Numbered from the stretch's first letter, positions 27,809 through 36,225 are shown. The stretch: DNA of 64,000 nt from Bacteroidota bacterium (GCA_030706745.1 JAUZNX010000007.1:1-64000), one strand, 5' to 3'. Notes: a model not told the origin generated them from the letters alone. A program made the numbers and translations.

Positions 27809-28595
27809 GGAAACCGCAACACGTCAAACAACCAGTGTCGCTCCGCAGCTTGCCGCCGGAGGAGAACTTCCAGCTCAAACGATTGCGCCGCGCAAACGCC
27901 GTTGGTATTCATGGTTGTGGCGGATTGCGCTGATTGCGCTCGCGATTCCCATCGTTCAAGTCGCCGCACTGCGGTTCATCAATCCGCCCGTCACGACGAT
28001 GATGGTCTTCCGAATGTTCGATCATTTGTTCGCCGGCGAGCGGATCACATGGTCGCATACAAATCTTGGTCGCAACGAAATTTCGCCATATCTCTACTCC
28101 GCCTTCGTTGCCGGAGAGGACCAGCGGTTCTATCAGCATCATGGCTTCGATCTGGTCGAGATTGAAAAGGCACAGCAATCTCACGCCCGACACCCGAACC
28201 GCCCCATGCGCGGCGCGAGCACGATCTCGCAGCAAGTCGCAAAAAATCTTTTCCTGCCACCATGGCATAGCTTCATTCGCAAAGGTGTCGAAGCCTATTA
28301 CACCGTGCTCATCGAGTTCATGTGGCCGAAAGAGCGGATCCTCCAGATGTATGCGAACGTGGCGGAGTTCGCACCGAATGTCTATGGCGCGGAGGAAGGT
28401 GCACTATTCCACTTCAAACGTCATGCAGGCCAACTCACACAGCAGCAGGCCGCGCAAATGGCCTCGGTGCTCCCGAACCCAAAGCGATGGAGTGCTTCCC
28501 ATCCATCTGCGTATATCCAGCGCCGGGCTGCCCGTATCCTGCGCCAAATGCGCGGCATCCCGAGTGATGAAGATGAAGATGGCGAACCGGATTAG
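27807..28595 (+). CDS. mtgA: Monofunctional peptidoglycan glycosyltransferase MtgA
   Basis: The 262-residue protein has a short cytoplasmic tail, one membrane helix (about 37-57) and a GT51 glycosyltransferase domain: AGEDQRFYQHHGFD with the catalytic Glu, GASTISQQVAKNLFL, WPKERILQMYANVAEF and GAEEGALFHF. It polymerises lipid II into glycan strands at the inner membrane without a transpeptidase domain. The start at 27807 overlaps that of the divergent Rsm22-like gene by two bases; no later start would keep the membrane anchor. It converges with the sigma-factor gene, 13 nt from its stop. Confidence 0.94.
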   Translation: METATRQTTSVAPQLAAGGELPAQTIAPRKRRWYSWLWRIALIALAIPIVQVAALRFINPPVTTMMVFRMFDHLFAGERITWSHTNLGRNEISPYLYSAFVAGEDQRFYQHHGFDLVEIEKAQQSHARHPNRPMRGASTISQQVAKNLFLPPWHSFIRKGVEAYYTVLIEFMWPKERILQMYANVAEFAPNVYGAEEGALFHFKRHAGQLTQQQAAQMASVLPNPKRWSASHPSAYIQRRAARILRQMRGIPSDEDEDGEPD

Positions 28596-28608
28596 AAATA
28601 GCGTGACG

Positions 28609-29280
28609 CTATAGCGTGACGCTCACCGCGCGTAAAACGTGATGGACGATCGCATCACAGCGCGCATTACCGAATTCATAAAGATCCGGGCCTACGTAAT
28701 CGCGAAGCCGGGCTTGCAGTAGTCTTCGCGAGCGATGAAGTCTGACCTTCACATTCGATTCTGAAATTCCAAGACTTCGGGAAATATCGGCGATACTCAT
28801 GTCCTCGATTTCGCGCATGACATAGACAATGCGGTGATCCTTCGGCAATTGTTCGATAGCGTGTTCGATGACACTCCGCAATTCGCGGCGCAGCAACTCC
28901 CGCTCGGGCGTCGGCGATGGAGAGGCTATGTGTTCGGCTGCATCGAGACCCAGACCCTCTAATTGTCCTTGCTCGCTAATGGCCGGCCGTTTCTTTCGAA
29001 GGAACATCAGACCCTGATTGATGAGAATGCGTGTCAGCCAGGTTGCAAACGCACTCTCCCCGCGAAATTGCGGAAGCTTCAGATATGCCTGAATATACGT
29101 TTGCTGCAGCAGATCGTCACACTCGATATCCGGAATGCCCAGGCCGCGCGCAATCCGGTAGAGCCGCTGATTGTATCTCTTCATCAACACCGCAAAAAGT
29201 GCAGCCTCTCCGGCGACGATTCGCTGGGCCAATTCCTGGTCGGTCGGTCCCTTCTGTACGCTGGGCTTCTTAATCGGCAT
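28609..29280 (-). CDS. ECF-type RNA polymerase sigma factor
   Basis: The 223-residue protein has sigma region 2 (about 30-95; DDLLQQTYIQAYLKLPQFRGESAFATWLTRI in two overlapping parts) and sigma region 4 (about 135-190; LPKDHRIVYVMREIEDMSIADI and a helix-turn-helix LGISESNVKVRLHRSRR). These define the sigma-70 ECF (RpoE-like) family. There is no obvious anti-sigma gene next to it. It is divergent from a locus with a frameshifted lipoprotein, a small membrane protein and a DUF2231 protein, where a 26-bp motif is repeated before two start codons. It may control that locus. Confidence 0.9.
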   Translation of the reverse strand: MPIKKPSVQKGPTDQELAQRIVAGEAALFAVLMKRYNQRLYRIARGLGIPDIECDDLLQQTYIQAYLKLPQFRGESAFATWLTRILINQGLMFLRKKRPAISEQGQLEGLGLDAAEHIASPSPTPERELLRRELRSVIEHAIEQLPKDHRIVYVMREIEDMSIADISRSLGISESNVKVRLHRSRRLLQARLRDYVGPDLYEFGNARCDAIVHHVLRAVSVTL

Positions 29281-29314
29281 GTGCGTTTCCTTAACTGTAA
29301 CCTTTTCTGATTAG

Positions 29315-29340
29315 ATGCATCCACAGCGCGTACGTTACAA
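29315..29340 (+). promoter_or_regulatory. Copy 1 of a repeated promoter/operator motif
   Basis: This 26-bp element (TGCATC, then GCGCGTA, then GTTACAA) matches 20 of 26 positions in the second copy at 29624-29649. It ends 26 nt before the ATG at 29367; the second copy ends 27 nt before the ATG at 29677. Equal spacing to two start codons implies shared control, plausibly by the adjacent sigma factor or a repressor. It also lies 35 nt upstream of the sigma gene start. Confidence 0.55.
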
Positions 29341-29366
29341 TGTGCCTCACTCAATCGAGAAAAATC

Positions 29367-29596
29367 ATGCAAACGACACACCGACCAGCAATTCTTCTTA
29401 CACTTGCCAACTTGGCCTTACCTTTATGTCTACTCTTTCCGGGTGCGGAGAACCGGCTCGAAGCTTCGAGAAGCTGGAGAGAGTGAGCGATCCCTCGGCC
29501 GCGCGGACGGCAGCAAAGTATTATACCACCGTGAAGAAATTGAATCTTTCAGAGCAGCAAAAGCTCGATTTGGTCGAATGCTTGGAATCGCTATAA
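29367..29596 (+). pseudogene. Small lipoprotein gene split by an apparent 1-nt frameshift
   Basis: From the ATG at 29367 one frame reads a good signal peptide (MQTTHRPAILLTLANLALPLCLLF) but stops at 29486 after non-protein-like sequence. The neighbouring frame carries SGCGEPARSFEKLERVSD onward to a natural end LVECLESL at 29596. Adding one T to the run in CTCTTTCCGGG near 29444-29452 would join them into a roughly 76-residue lipoprotein with lipobox LLFSGC. The start is spaced from the repeated motif exactly as in the next gene. Either the assembly lost a base or the gene is a recent pseudogene. Confidence 0.5.
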
Positions 29597-29612
29597 GCGA
29601 TTGTTGTAACCA

Positions 29613-29629
29613 ATGCACATTTGGTGCAT
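29613..29629. promoter_or_regulatory. Inverted-repeat operator candidate
   Basis: ATGCAC (29613-29618) and GTGCAT (29624-29629) form a perfect 6-5-6 dyad that overlaps copy 2 of the repeated promoter motif. The size suits a dimeric repressor or activator. Confidence 0.4.
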
Positions 29630-29649
29630 CTAATGCGCGTAGGTTACAA
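29624..29649 (+). promoter_or_regulatory. Copy 2 of a repeated promoter/operator motif
   Basis: This is the second copy of the TGCATC-GCGCGTA-GTTACAA element, 27 nt before the start of the membrane-protein gene at 29677. Differences from copy 1 fall mainly in the short spacers between the three conserved blocks. Confidence 0.55.
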
Positions 29650-29676
29650 AATTCTCAAACAAAAACATCTTATCCA

Positions 29677-30015
29677 ATGCTTACTGTATCTATCGTACTC
29701 TTTGCAGTCGCCGCCGTCTTCGGGTTGATGAATTTGATCGCCGTACTCAAAAGCCAGGCGACCAACAAGGCCGTCGTCTATCTGCACGGCCTCGTTGCAG
29801 CCACCGGTTTGGTGCTCCTCATTGTATATGCGATGGGCGCCGACGCCAGGAGTGTCTCGACGAGCATTACACTCTTCGTCATTGCGGCGCTCGGCGGATT
29901 TCTCCTCTTCGCACGTGATCTGATGAAAAAGGCCGGACCGAAATGGCTCGCGGTCGTCCACGGGCTTATTGCCGTCGCCTCGTTTCTTATTTTGCTGACA
30001 GTAGCATTCGGATAA
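29677..30015 (+). CDS. Small four-helix membrane protein
   Basis: The 112-residue protein is almost entirely hydrophobic, with four helices (about 2-22, 32-52, 60-80, 90-111). Short polar turns separate them (LKSQATNKAV, GADARSVSTS, KKAGPKW). I recognise no family. It starts 27 nt after copy 2 of the repeated motif and ends 12 nt before the DUF2231 gene, so the two are almost certainly co-transcribed. An in-frame upstream extension to 29404 lies in intergenic DNA and was not used. Confidence 0.78.
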   Translation: MLTVSIVLFAVAAVFGLMNLIAVLKSQATNKAVVYLHGLVAATGLVLLIVYAMGADARSVSTSITLFVIAALGGFLLFARDLMKKAGPKWLAVVHGLIAVASFLILLTVAFG

Positions 30016-30027
30016 TTCATCAACAAC

Positions 30028-30480
30028 ATGCTGCGCGATCTATTGAGGGGGAAGCTCTTCGGGCATCCCATCCACGTCATGCTCGTACACTTTCCCGCTG
30101 CACTTTTGCCAACGGCGGCAGCATTCGATGCGCTAGGCATCTTCGGACATCTGTCGTTCATGCTGGACATTACGCTGCTTCTTTGGCCCGGCGTTACCAT
30201 GGGATGGCTCGCCGTTGGCTTTGGCTTATGGGATCTAATCCGTCTGCCACAAGCCTCGCCCGAACTGTCGATGGGATTAGTGCATGGCGGTATTAACGCA
30301 TCGGCCTTATCAGGATTTACCTGGGCATTATTCCTCGCCTCGCACCCAGGCGATCAGGTCATTCGCCTCGCCGTCGAACTCCTCTGCACGGTCTTGATGC
30401 TCGTTGGCAATAAATTTGGAGGCGATCTAATATTTCGTTATGGAGTTGGACGCACAAAGCCAGGTGCAATCAACCAATAA
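30028..30480 (+). CDS. DUF2231 family membrane protein
   Basis: The 150-residue protein has the DUF2231 opening GHPIHVMLVHFPAALLPTAAAFD and about four membrane helices. It has conserved histidines at about 13, 16 and 21 and another in LVHGGINASAL that could bind metal or haem. Members are uncharacterised inner-membrane proteins. It forms a pair with the preceding membrane protein and faces the ECF sigma gene. Confidence 0.85.
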   Translation: MLRDLLRGKLFGHPIHVMLVHFPAALLPTAAAFDALGIFGHLSFMLDITLLLWPGVTMGWLAVGFGLWDLIRLPQASPELSMGLVHGGINASALSGFTWALFLASHPGDQVIRLAVELLCTVLMLVGNKFGGDLIFRYGVGRTKPGAINQ

Positions 30481-30787
30481 ACTGCCGGACAATTTGCATC
30501 TCCAAATCGTGCTCTCGTCACTCAACCCTTTCAATCCACGCATCGCCATTTGCTTGCCTGGTAAGCATGTTCGAAGCCCCCTGGCCAACGGCGTGTGTGC
30601 ACGCCCCGCAACGCGTATGCACCGGGCGCCGAGGCGTTCAAAATCATGCGAGGCAACTTCTTCGTCCAAGCAGTTAAAGATATGGGACACATCCGAGATG
30701 ATTTCGCATGCCGAAATCCGTATGGGCAGAATCCTTGCCGGGCTCCGCTTGTTAGCACGCGCTCAAGAAAGGAAACGCAATACTCCC
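30481..30787. other. Intergenic region upstream of tdh
   Basis: These 307 bases hold no gene I can support. An in-frame upstream extension of tdh and two opposite-strand ORFs cover it, but none has protein-like composition, a signal peptide or a family motif. It presumably carries the tdh promoter. An AAAGGA about 14 nt before the tdh ATG is the only ribosome-binding-site candidate. No riboswitch was recognised. Confidence 0.5.
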
Positions 30788-31867
30788 ATGCCAGAAACAA
30801 TGATCGCCCTTCGTAAGACCAAACGGGCTCGGGGCGCTGAAATCCAGGAAATTCCGATCCCCGAGATCAAGCCCAATGAGGTCCTCATCAAAGTGCAAGC
30901 ATCCAGCCTATGCGGTACCGATGTCCATATCTATGAATGGGACGCCTGGGCACAATCACGCGTTCTGAACGTCCCCTATACCGTGGGCCACGAAACGACC
31001 GGGGTGATTGTCAAAAAAGGCAGCGTTGTTTCACGGGTCCAGGAAGGCGATGTCGTTTCGGTCGAGACGCATATCCCATGCCTACACTGCAAACAGTGCA
31101 TGACGGGACAAATGCACATCTGCCACAATCTCAAAATTTTGGGCGTCGATACGAACGGTGCGTTCGCTGAGTATCTCGTCGTGCCGGAAGTTGTACTCTG
31201 GAAGAACGACACGACGATCCCGCCTGAGTATCTCAGTATTCAGGAGCCACTCGGCAATGCGGTACATGCGACCCTCATCGAACCAGTCCACGGCAAGAGT
31301 GTCGTAATTCTGGGCGACGGCCCGATCGGCCTGTTTTCCGTCGGCGTGGCTCGTGCTTCCGGTGCCACACAAATTTTCCTTACGGGGATCGAGCCGTTCC
31401 GACTCAACATTGGCAAGCAGATGGGCGCCGACCGTATTATCAATGTTGCCAATGAAGATGCGGTCTCAATTGTCAAGGAAGCGACCGGAGGAATTGGTGC
31501 TGATGTCGTGATCGAGATGTCCGGTGTACCCAGCGCGATGCAGGATGGCATTAAAATGCTCCGCCGTGGCGGGCGCTATTGCTACTTCGGCATCTTCAAG
31601 GAGAACTTGGTCCCGACACCGCTCAATGATATTATCTTCAATGGCGGCCGCTTCTATGGCATTAATGGCCGGCTCATGATGGACACCTGGTTCACAGTCT
31701 CGAACTTACTCTCCTCAGGCCGATTGAATGTCCGCCCTGTTGTGACACACAAGATGCCACTTACAAATTTCGAAGAGGCATTCGAACTCATGATCGAATC
31801 GCCGAAGAAAGTCGGAAAGATCGTGCTGTTTCCGGATGTCTCGTTTATGAAGAACGGTCACGCCTGA
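30788..31867 (+). CDS. tdh: L-threonine 3-dehydrogenase (zinc-dependent)
   Basis: The 359-residue zinc alcohol-dehydrogenase-family protein has the catalytic zinc site LCGTDVHIYEWD and GHETTG. Its structural zinc cysteines are in CLHCKQCMTGQMHIC, and the NAD-binding site is GDGPIGLFSVG (about 178-188). The CGTDxHIYxWD pattern is typical of Tdh, which oxidises threonine to 2-amino-3-ketobutyrate. No kbl lyase gene is adjacent. The start at 30788 begins the conserved domain; the longer in-frame ORF back to 30440 overlaps the DUF2231 gene. Confidence 0.9.
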   Translation: MPETMIALRKTKRARGAEIQEIPIPEIKPNEVLIKVQASSLCGTDVHIYEWDAWAQSRVLNVPYTVGHETTGVIVKKGSVVSRVQEGDVVSVETHIPCLHCKQCMTGQMHICHNLKILGVDTNGAFAEYLVVPEVVLWKNDTTIPPEYLSIQEPLGNAVHATLIEPVHGKSVVILGDGPIGLFSVGVARASGATQIFLTGIEPFRLNIGKQMGADRIINVANEDAVSIVKEATGGIGADVVIEMSGVPSAMQDGIKMLRRGGRYCYFGIFKENLVPTPLNDIIFNGGRFYGINGRLMMDTWFTVSNLLSSGRLNVRPVVTHKMPLTNFEEAFELMIESPKKVGKIVLFPDVSFMKNGHA

Positions 31868-31891
31868 GGCCTTCCACTGCAATAACGCAAA

Positions 31892-31914
31892 AGGGACGTG
31901 CAGTGCACGTCCCT
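31892..31914. terminator. Bidirectional terminator with a 10-bp perfect stem
   Basis: AGGGACGTGC pairs with GCACGTCCCT around a 3-nt loop, with A-rich DNA on the left (a U-run for minus-strand transcripts) and AAATT on the right. It lies between the convergent tdh (stop 31867) and the basic protein gene (stop 31938). Confidence 0.8.
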
Positions 31915-31937
31915 AAATTGACCGGTTCGTAATCAGG

Positions 31938-32309
31938 TTACTTTCCGGTTTTGTCCTTCAGCAGCTCGTGGCGGTTCTTGGTCAAATTGCGGTGCACTTT
32001 GCGAATGTTCTTCACGTCCTTCTTCAAATCTTTCACATCGGCCTTGGCTCCTGTTGTATTCCCGCTCTTCAGATCGTTCCGAAGTGTGGCCTTATCCTTG
32101 GCAATATCCTTTCGCAGCGCATGTTGAATGCGCTTGTCGCGACGCACAGCTTTAGCGTCCTTTTTCAAATCATGACGTACGGAATCGGGCGCAAATGCCA
32201 GAGTGCGGGCCTGTAGGGCCTGAGTACCAAGCATGGATGCGCCAAATGCGAATATCGCGAGCATAATGAGCCGGCCGATCAGGCTGGAGTGTTTCGATGC
32301 AAGTTTCAT
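31938..32309 (-). CDS. Secreted, very basic helical protein
   Basis: The 123-residue protein has a signal peptide (about 1-35, ending near LQARTLA). A highly charged region of short Lys/Asp/Arg-rich helices follows (KKDAKAVRRDKR, LRKDIAKDKATLRNDL, DVKDLKKDVKNIRKVHRN). The heptad-like pattern suggests an extended or coiled-coil periplasmic protein. No family is recognised. It is convergent with tdh across a strong terminator. Confidence 0.65.
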   Translation of the reverse strand: MKLASKHSSLIGRLIMLAIFAFGASMLGTQALQARTLAFAPDSVRHDLKKDAKAVRRDKRIQHALRKDIAKDKATLRNDLKSGNTTGAKADVKDLKKDVKNIRKVHRNLTKNRHELLKDKTGK

Positions 32310-32513
32310 AGGTTACCTCTCAAACGAAGTTGGTTATTGGGAGTGAAGGTTATGCCTTCGTCATTTCATGATATGACGCCGAATCAGCTCGGTGGTTTAA
32401 GTCCGGCATCTCGATGTTTGAGTCAAACGATGCCATTTCTTCGTATCTTTCGTTTTGAGAGTAACGGCGCAGAGTCCTCTCTGCGTATCCGTCCAACAAA
32501 ATCATTCGCTCCT

Positions 32514-32819
32514 ATGAAGAAGTCACTTCTCATTAGCAGTACCGTTGTTGTCATCGCATTACTCATCATGGGGTTCGAAGGAAGCGATCGGAAAAAGCTG
32601 ATCGCGGTCGAGCGTGCCGGCACCGGATGGCATACGACGATCTATATCAATCCCAATCAGGTCGTCGGCTTCGAGCAGGCACAACCAAATATGGATGGCG
32701 CAAACACGCGGATCTATTTCGGCTCGCCATCGCGCGGCGTCGATGATAAGACCATCGTGCTTGGCGTCACAAACGATTTTAACGAGTTCAAAGACGCCAT
32801 GGAACAGGCGCTGCCGTAA
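32514..32819 (+). CDS. Small secreted or anchored protein, unknown function
   Basis: The 101-residue protein starts at 32514 (MKKSLLISSTVVVIALLIMGFEG), giving a signal peptide or membrane anchor. It has a compact alpha/beta body (TTIYINPNQVVGFEQ, TRIYFGSPSRGVDDKTIVLGV, FNEFKDAMEQAL). A longer in-frame ORF back to 32289 lacks coding character before this start. The body resembles a small PH-like or regulatory domain, but no family can be named. Confidence 0.65.
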   Translation: MKKSLLISSTVVVIALLIMGFEGSDRKKLIAVERAGTGWHTTIYINPNQVVGFEQAQPNMDGANTRIYFGSPSRGVDDKTIVLGVTNDFNEFKDAMEQALP

Positions 32820-32931
32820 TCGGAACGTCACATTCTCCCAGAAGATAGCGAACTTCCACCGCCGTCTCCTTCGTTCAGGCGCGGCACAATTCCTATTCCC
32901 ATTTTTCTAATTCCGCATTTCTATTCCTGCC

Positions 32932-33771
32932 TTGAACTTATTACAAATCGGCCACTCCCCGGATCCCGACGATGCTTTCATGTTTTACGGCTTTGCCACC
33001 AAGAAGGCAACCATCCCGGGATACGAGATCGACCACGTGCTCGATGATATTCAGTCGCTGAACGTTCGCGCGATGTCAGGCGAACTGCCTGTTACGGCGA
33101 TCAGCGCGCATGCCTATCCGTATGTGGCCGACAAATACTGGATTATGAAAACCGGCGCCTCAATGGGTGAAGGCTATGGTCCGATTATCGTCTCGAAGAA
33201 GTATAAGACGATTCAAGAACTCGAAGCTGACCCGAATGCGGTCATCGCGCAACCCGGCAAGCTGACCACGGCGAATCTTTTACTTCGCGCCTGGTTTGGG
33301 CATATCCAGTCTCGCGAAATGGCGTTCGATGCCATCATTAGCGCCGTGCTCGATGGCTCCGTAGATGCAGGATTGCTCATCCATGAAGGCCAAATCACCT
33401 GGAAAGACTATGGCTTGAACAAGCTGGCCGATTTCGGAGAAATCTGGCAAGAGAAGACCGGCGGCTTGCCACTTCCGCTCGGACTCGATTGCGTGCGCAA
33501 AGACCTGGGCGAAGAGATGGCTCGCATCATTTCACAATCACTTCGCGATTCAATTAAGTGGGCCTATCAGGACGAAAAAGAATCCGTCGAATACGCACTG
33601 CAATGGGGCCGCGGCATCGATGCGGACACTGGCGCTCGATTCGTCAAAATGTATGTCAATGATGTAACCATCGACATGGGCGAGCGCGGCAAAAAGGCGC
33701 TGGAGTACCTATTCCGCTTGGGATCGGAAGCTGGGATTATTCCTGAAGTCGGTGAAATACACCTGTATTAA
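32932..33771 (+). CDS. mqnD: 1,4-dihydroxy-6-naphthoate synthase MqnD
   Basis: The 279-residue protein has the MqnD opening IGHSPDPDDAFMFYG, then LNVRAMSGELPVTAISAHAYPYV, GPIIVS and DAGLLIHEGQITW. It turns cyclic dehypoxanthine futalosine into 1,4-dihydroxy-6-naphthoate, the last dedicated early step of the futalosine menaquinone route. It complements the mqnE-mqnA fusion and mqnC at 2-6 kb. The start is a TTG at 32932, since no ATG fits before the conserved MNLLQIGHS. No clear ribosome-binding site precedes it. It stands alone, upstream of relA/spoT. Confidence 0.93.
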   Translation: MNLLQIGHSPDPDDAFMFYGFATKKATIPGYEIDHVLDDIQSLNVRAMSGELPVTAISAHAYPYVADKYWIMKTGASMGEGYGPIIVSKKYKTIQELEADPNAVIAQPGKLTTANLLLRAWFGHIQSREMAFDAIISAVLDGSVDAGLLIHEGQITWKDYGLNKLADFGEIWQEKTGGLPLPLGLDCVRKDLGEEMARIISQSLRDSIKWAYQDEKESVEYALQWGRGIDADTGARFVKMYVNDVTIDMGERGKKALEYLFRLGSEAGIIPEVGEIHLY

Positions 33772-33870
33772 CAGGTAATGTGGCGCGTCCCCCTGTTGGG
33801 TGAAGCGCCGTTAATGTCCCGATGAAACCAGCTACGCGCGGCAGTACGTTGCTATTATTGGTACTACGTT

Positions 33871-36225
33871 ATGGCCGCAGAAATATTGACAACAACGAGG
33901 TCAACCGCACCATCCATTGATGGCGATGAACGCCGCACGCCGGCGAAGGACGGGCGTCCTGCCGATGCTCGCGCCCAGGAAGGGCGCAACCCGGAAGGAC
34001 GCGGCCCGGAAGGACGCGCTGCGCGGTGGAGCAGCGCAACGAATGATGAGTTGTATGCCGATAAGCTAAATGATCTTCTCGCCGCATGCCGCAAGAATCT
34101 TCGTGCGCTCGATGAAGAGCTAATTATTCGTGCGTTTCGGCTATGCTACGAAGCGCATAAGAACGACCGGCGCGCCTCTGGCGAGCCATATTTCATCCAT
34201 CCGTTCGAGGTTTCGATGATCGTCGCGCAGGAAATCCCGCTCGATGATATTTCAATCGTCTCCGCACTGCTGCATGATGTGGTTGAGGACACCGTCTATC
34301 AACTCTCGGAGATCCGCGAAGAATTTGGCAATGAAGTCGCGGACATTGTGGATGGAGCCACGAAGATAACCGATATTTTCAAGTCCCGCGAAATCACACA
34401 GGCCGAGAGCTATCGAAAGCTCCTGCTCTCGATGGTCGGCGATGTTCGCGTCATGCTCGTCAAATTTGCCGATCGCCTGCACAATATGCGGACGATTGAA
34501 TACTTGCCGCCGGAGCGGCAGTTCCGCATGGCAAAGGAGACGCTCGATATTTACGCTCCCTTTGCCAATCGCTTCGGACTTGGTCGCATCAAGTGGGAAA
34601 TGGAGGACCTCGCGTTCAAGGTCCTGAACCGCGAAGCCTTCAATGACATCAAGAAAGCCCTGGCCGAAAAGCGGATCGAGCGCGAAACCTATATCGCGAG
34701 CTTTATCGAGCCGATTGTCGAGGCGCTGAACGAGCAGAAATTCAAATTCGAAATTGTCGGGCGGCCGAAGCATCTCTTCTCGATCTACAACAAGATGATC
34801 CGTTTAGGGAAAGGCCTTGACGAAGTCTACGATCTTTTTGCGATCCGCATTTTACTCGATACGCCCAACGATAACGATTGCTTCGCAGTCTTTGGCATGG
34901 TTTCATCGATCTATACGCCTGTCCCTGAGCGATTCAAGAATTACATCTCTCTGCCGAAGAAGAATGGCTACCAGTCCATTCACACAACCGTAATCGGGCC
35001 TAATGGTCGTATGGTGGAAGTTCAGATTCGCACGCGGGCGATGAATGAGATTGCGGAAAAAGGAGTCGCGGCGCACTGGAAATACAAAGAGCATATCACA
35101 GCCGCCGATCCTGATTTGGAGGAGTGGGTCAAGTGGGTCCGCGATGTCTTCGAGCAGCATGGCGAAGATGCCCCGAGTGTCCTGCTCGAAAGTTTCAAGC
35201 TGAACCTCTACCAGGACGAGATATACGTTTTTACGCCGAAGGGTGAGCTGCGTATACTTCCGAAGGGCGCTACAGCGGTCGATTTTGCATTTGAAATCCA
35301 CTCACAAGTGGGGCTTCGTACGATCGGCGCGAAAGTGAATGGACGCATTGTCCCGCTGCATCAAAAGCTTTCGAGCGGCGATCAGATCGAAATCATCACG
35401 TCGAAGAACCAGTCGCCCACATCGGACTGGGAGAAGTTCGTCGTCACCCATAAAGCGCGCTCGCACATTCGCCGATTCTTGAACGACGAGCAGCGCGTGC
35501 GCATCCAGCAAGGCCGCGATCTCTGGCGTAAACGTCTCGAGAAAGCGCGACTGCACGTCAATGACGATATGCTGGTCCGCTTTGCCTCCTCCACGCCGCT
35601 TGGAACTCTGAGCAAGTTTTACGCGGCCATTGGCGTGGCAGATATCGAGATCGAAGACTATCTCAAGCGCCTGAAAGATTGGCTGCGTCCCGGGAGCGCG
35701 AAGGACGATCGTGGAGCCGAGAAACGTGACGAGCCAACAACGGTCTCCTATATGGAGCACTCACGTGCCACAACGGGCATCCTGATTCAGGGCCGAAAGG
35801 ATAATCTGCTCTATAGCTATGCAAAGTGCTGCAATCCTGTGCCGGGAGATGAAGTGATTGGAGTCGTGACGATTGGCAAGGGCGTCAAGATTCACCGCAC
35901 GAGCTGCAAGAACATCCAGAAGCTGCAGGCCAGCGGAGAAGAGCGGCTGATCGATGTCTCGTGGCCGAGCACGGAAGAAGGCGCGGACTACTTAGTCGGC
36001 GTTCGCGTTTTTGGCGAGGACCGCCCTGGGATGCTCAGCGATCTCACACACGTAATCTCAAGCTACAACAATACGAATATCCGCTCGGTCAATATCGATT
36101 CGAAGGACGCGATGTTCGATGGCAAGATGACGGTCTTTGTCAAAAACACATATCATCTCGCGCGGTTGGTCGAGAAGCTCCGTAAAGTCCGTGGCGTCAC
36201 CAGCGTGGAACGATTCGAAGAATGA
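33871..36225 (+). CDS. spoT: Bifunctional (p)ppGpp synthetase/hydrolase, RelA/SpoT family
   Basis: The 784-residue protein has a disordered N-terminal extension (about 1-55) and an HD hydrolase domain (about 80-215; HPFEVSMIVAQ, ALLHDVVEDT, FADRLHNMRT). The synthetase domain spans about 265-375 (KHLFSIYNKM, GYQSIHTTV, EVQIRTRAMNEIAEKGVAAHW), then TGS (about 430-490; YVFTPKGELRILPKGATAVDFAF). A CC-containing zinc-finger region (YAKCCNPVPGDEVIG) and a C-terminal ACT domain close the chain. Both active sites look intact, so it should make and degrade (p)ppGpp. The extension is built from three 15-bp tandem units at 33971-34015 (xxEGR repeats). It overlaps the HIT gene by 4 nt. Confidence 0.94.
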   Translation: MAAEILTTTRSTAPSIDGDERRTPAKDGRPADARAQEGRNPEGRGPEGRAARWSSATNDELYADKLNDLLAACRKNLRALDEELIIRAFRLCYEAHKNDRRASGEPYFIHPFEVSMIVAQEIPLDDISIVSALLHDVVEDTVYQLSEIREEFGNEVADIVDGATKITDIFKSREITQAESYRKLLLSMVGDVRVMLVKFADRLHNMRTIEYLPPERQFRMAKETLDIYAPFANRFGLGRIKWEMEDLAFKVLNREAFNDIKKALAEKRIERETYIASFIEPIVEALNEQKFKFEIVGRPKHLFSIYNKMIRLGKGLDEVYDLFAIRILLDTPNDNDCFAVFGMVSSIYTPVPERFKNYISLPKKNGYQSIHTTVIGPNGRMVEVQIRTRAMNEIAEKGVAAHWKYKEHITAADPDLEEWVKWVRDVFEQHGEDAPSVLLESFKLNLYQDEIYVFTPKGELRILPKGATAVDFAFEIHSQVGLRTIGAKVNGRIVPLHQKLSSGDQIEIITSKNQSPTSDWEKFVVTHKARSHIRRFLNDEQRVRIQQGRDLWRKRLEKARLHVNDDMLVRFASSTPLGTLSKFYAAIGVADIEIEDYLKRLKDWLRPGSAKDDRGAEKRDEPTTVSYMEHSRATTGILIQGRKDNLLYSYAKCCNPVPGDEVIGVVTIGKGVKIHRTSCKNIQKLQASGEERLIDVSWPSTEEGADYLVGVRVFGEDRPGMLSDLTHVISSYNNTNIRSVNIDSKDAMFDGKMTVFVKNTYHLARLVEKLRKVRGVTSVERFEE

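Noticed and set aside
30561-30580. tRNA-like fragments (TGGTAAGC and GTTCGAAGCC) upstream of tdh
   Set aside because: No acceptor stem or anticodon arm can be formed around them.
30440-30787. Upstream in-frame extension of tdh
   Set aside because: It overlaps the DUF2231 gene and encodes no recognisable domain; Tdh similarity starts at 30788.
33782-33809. GGCGC/GCGCC hairpin after mqnD as a terminator
   Set aside because: The stem is only 5 bp with a long loop and no T-run.
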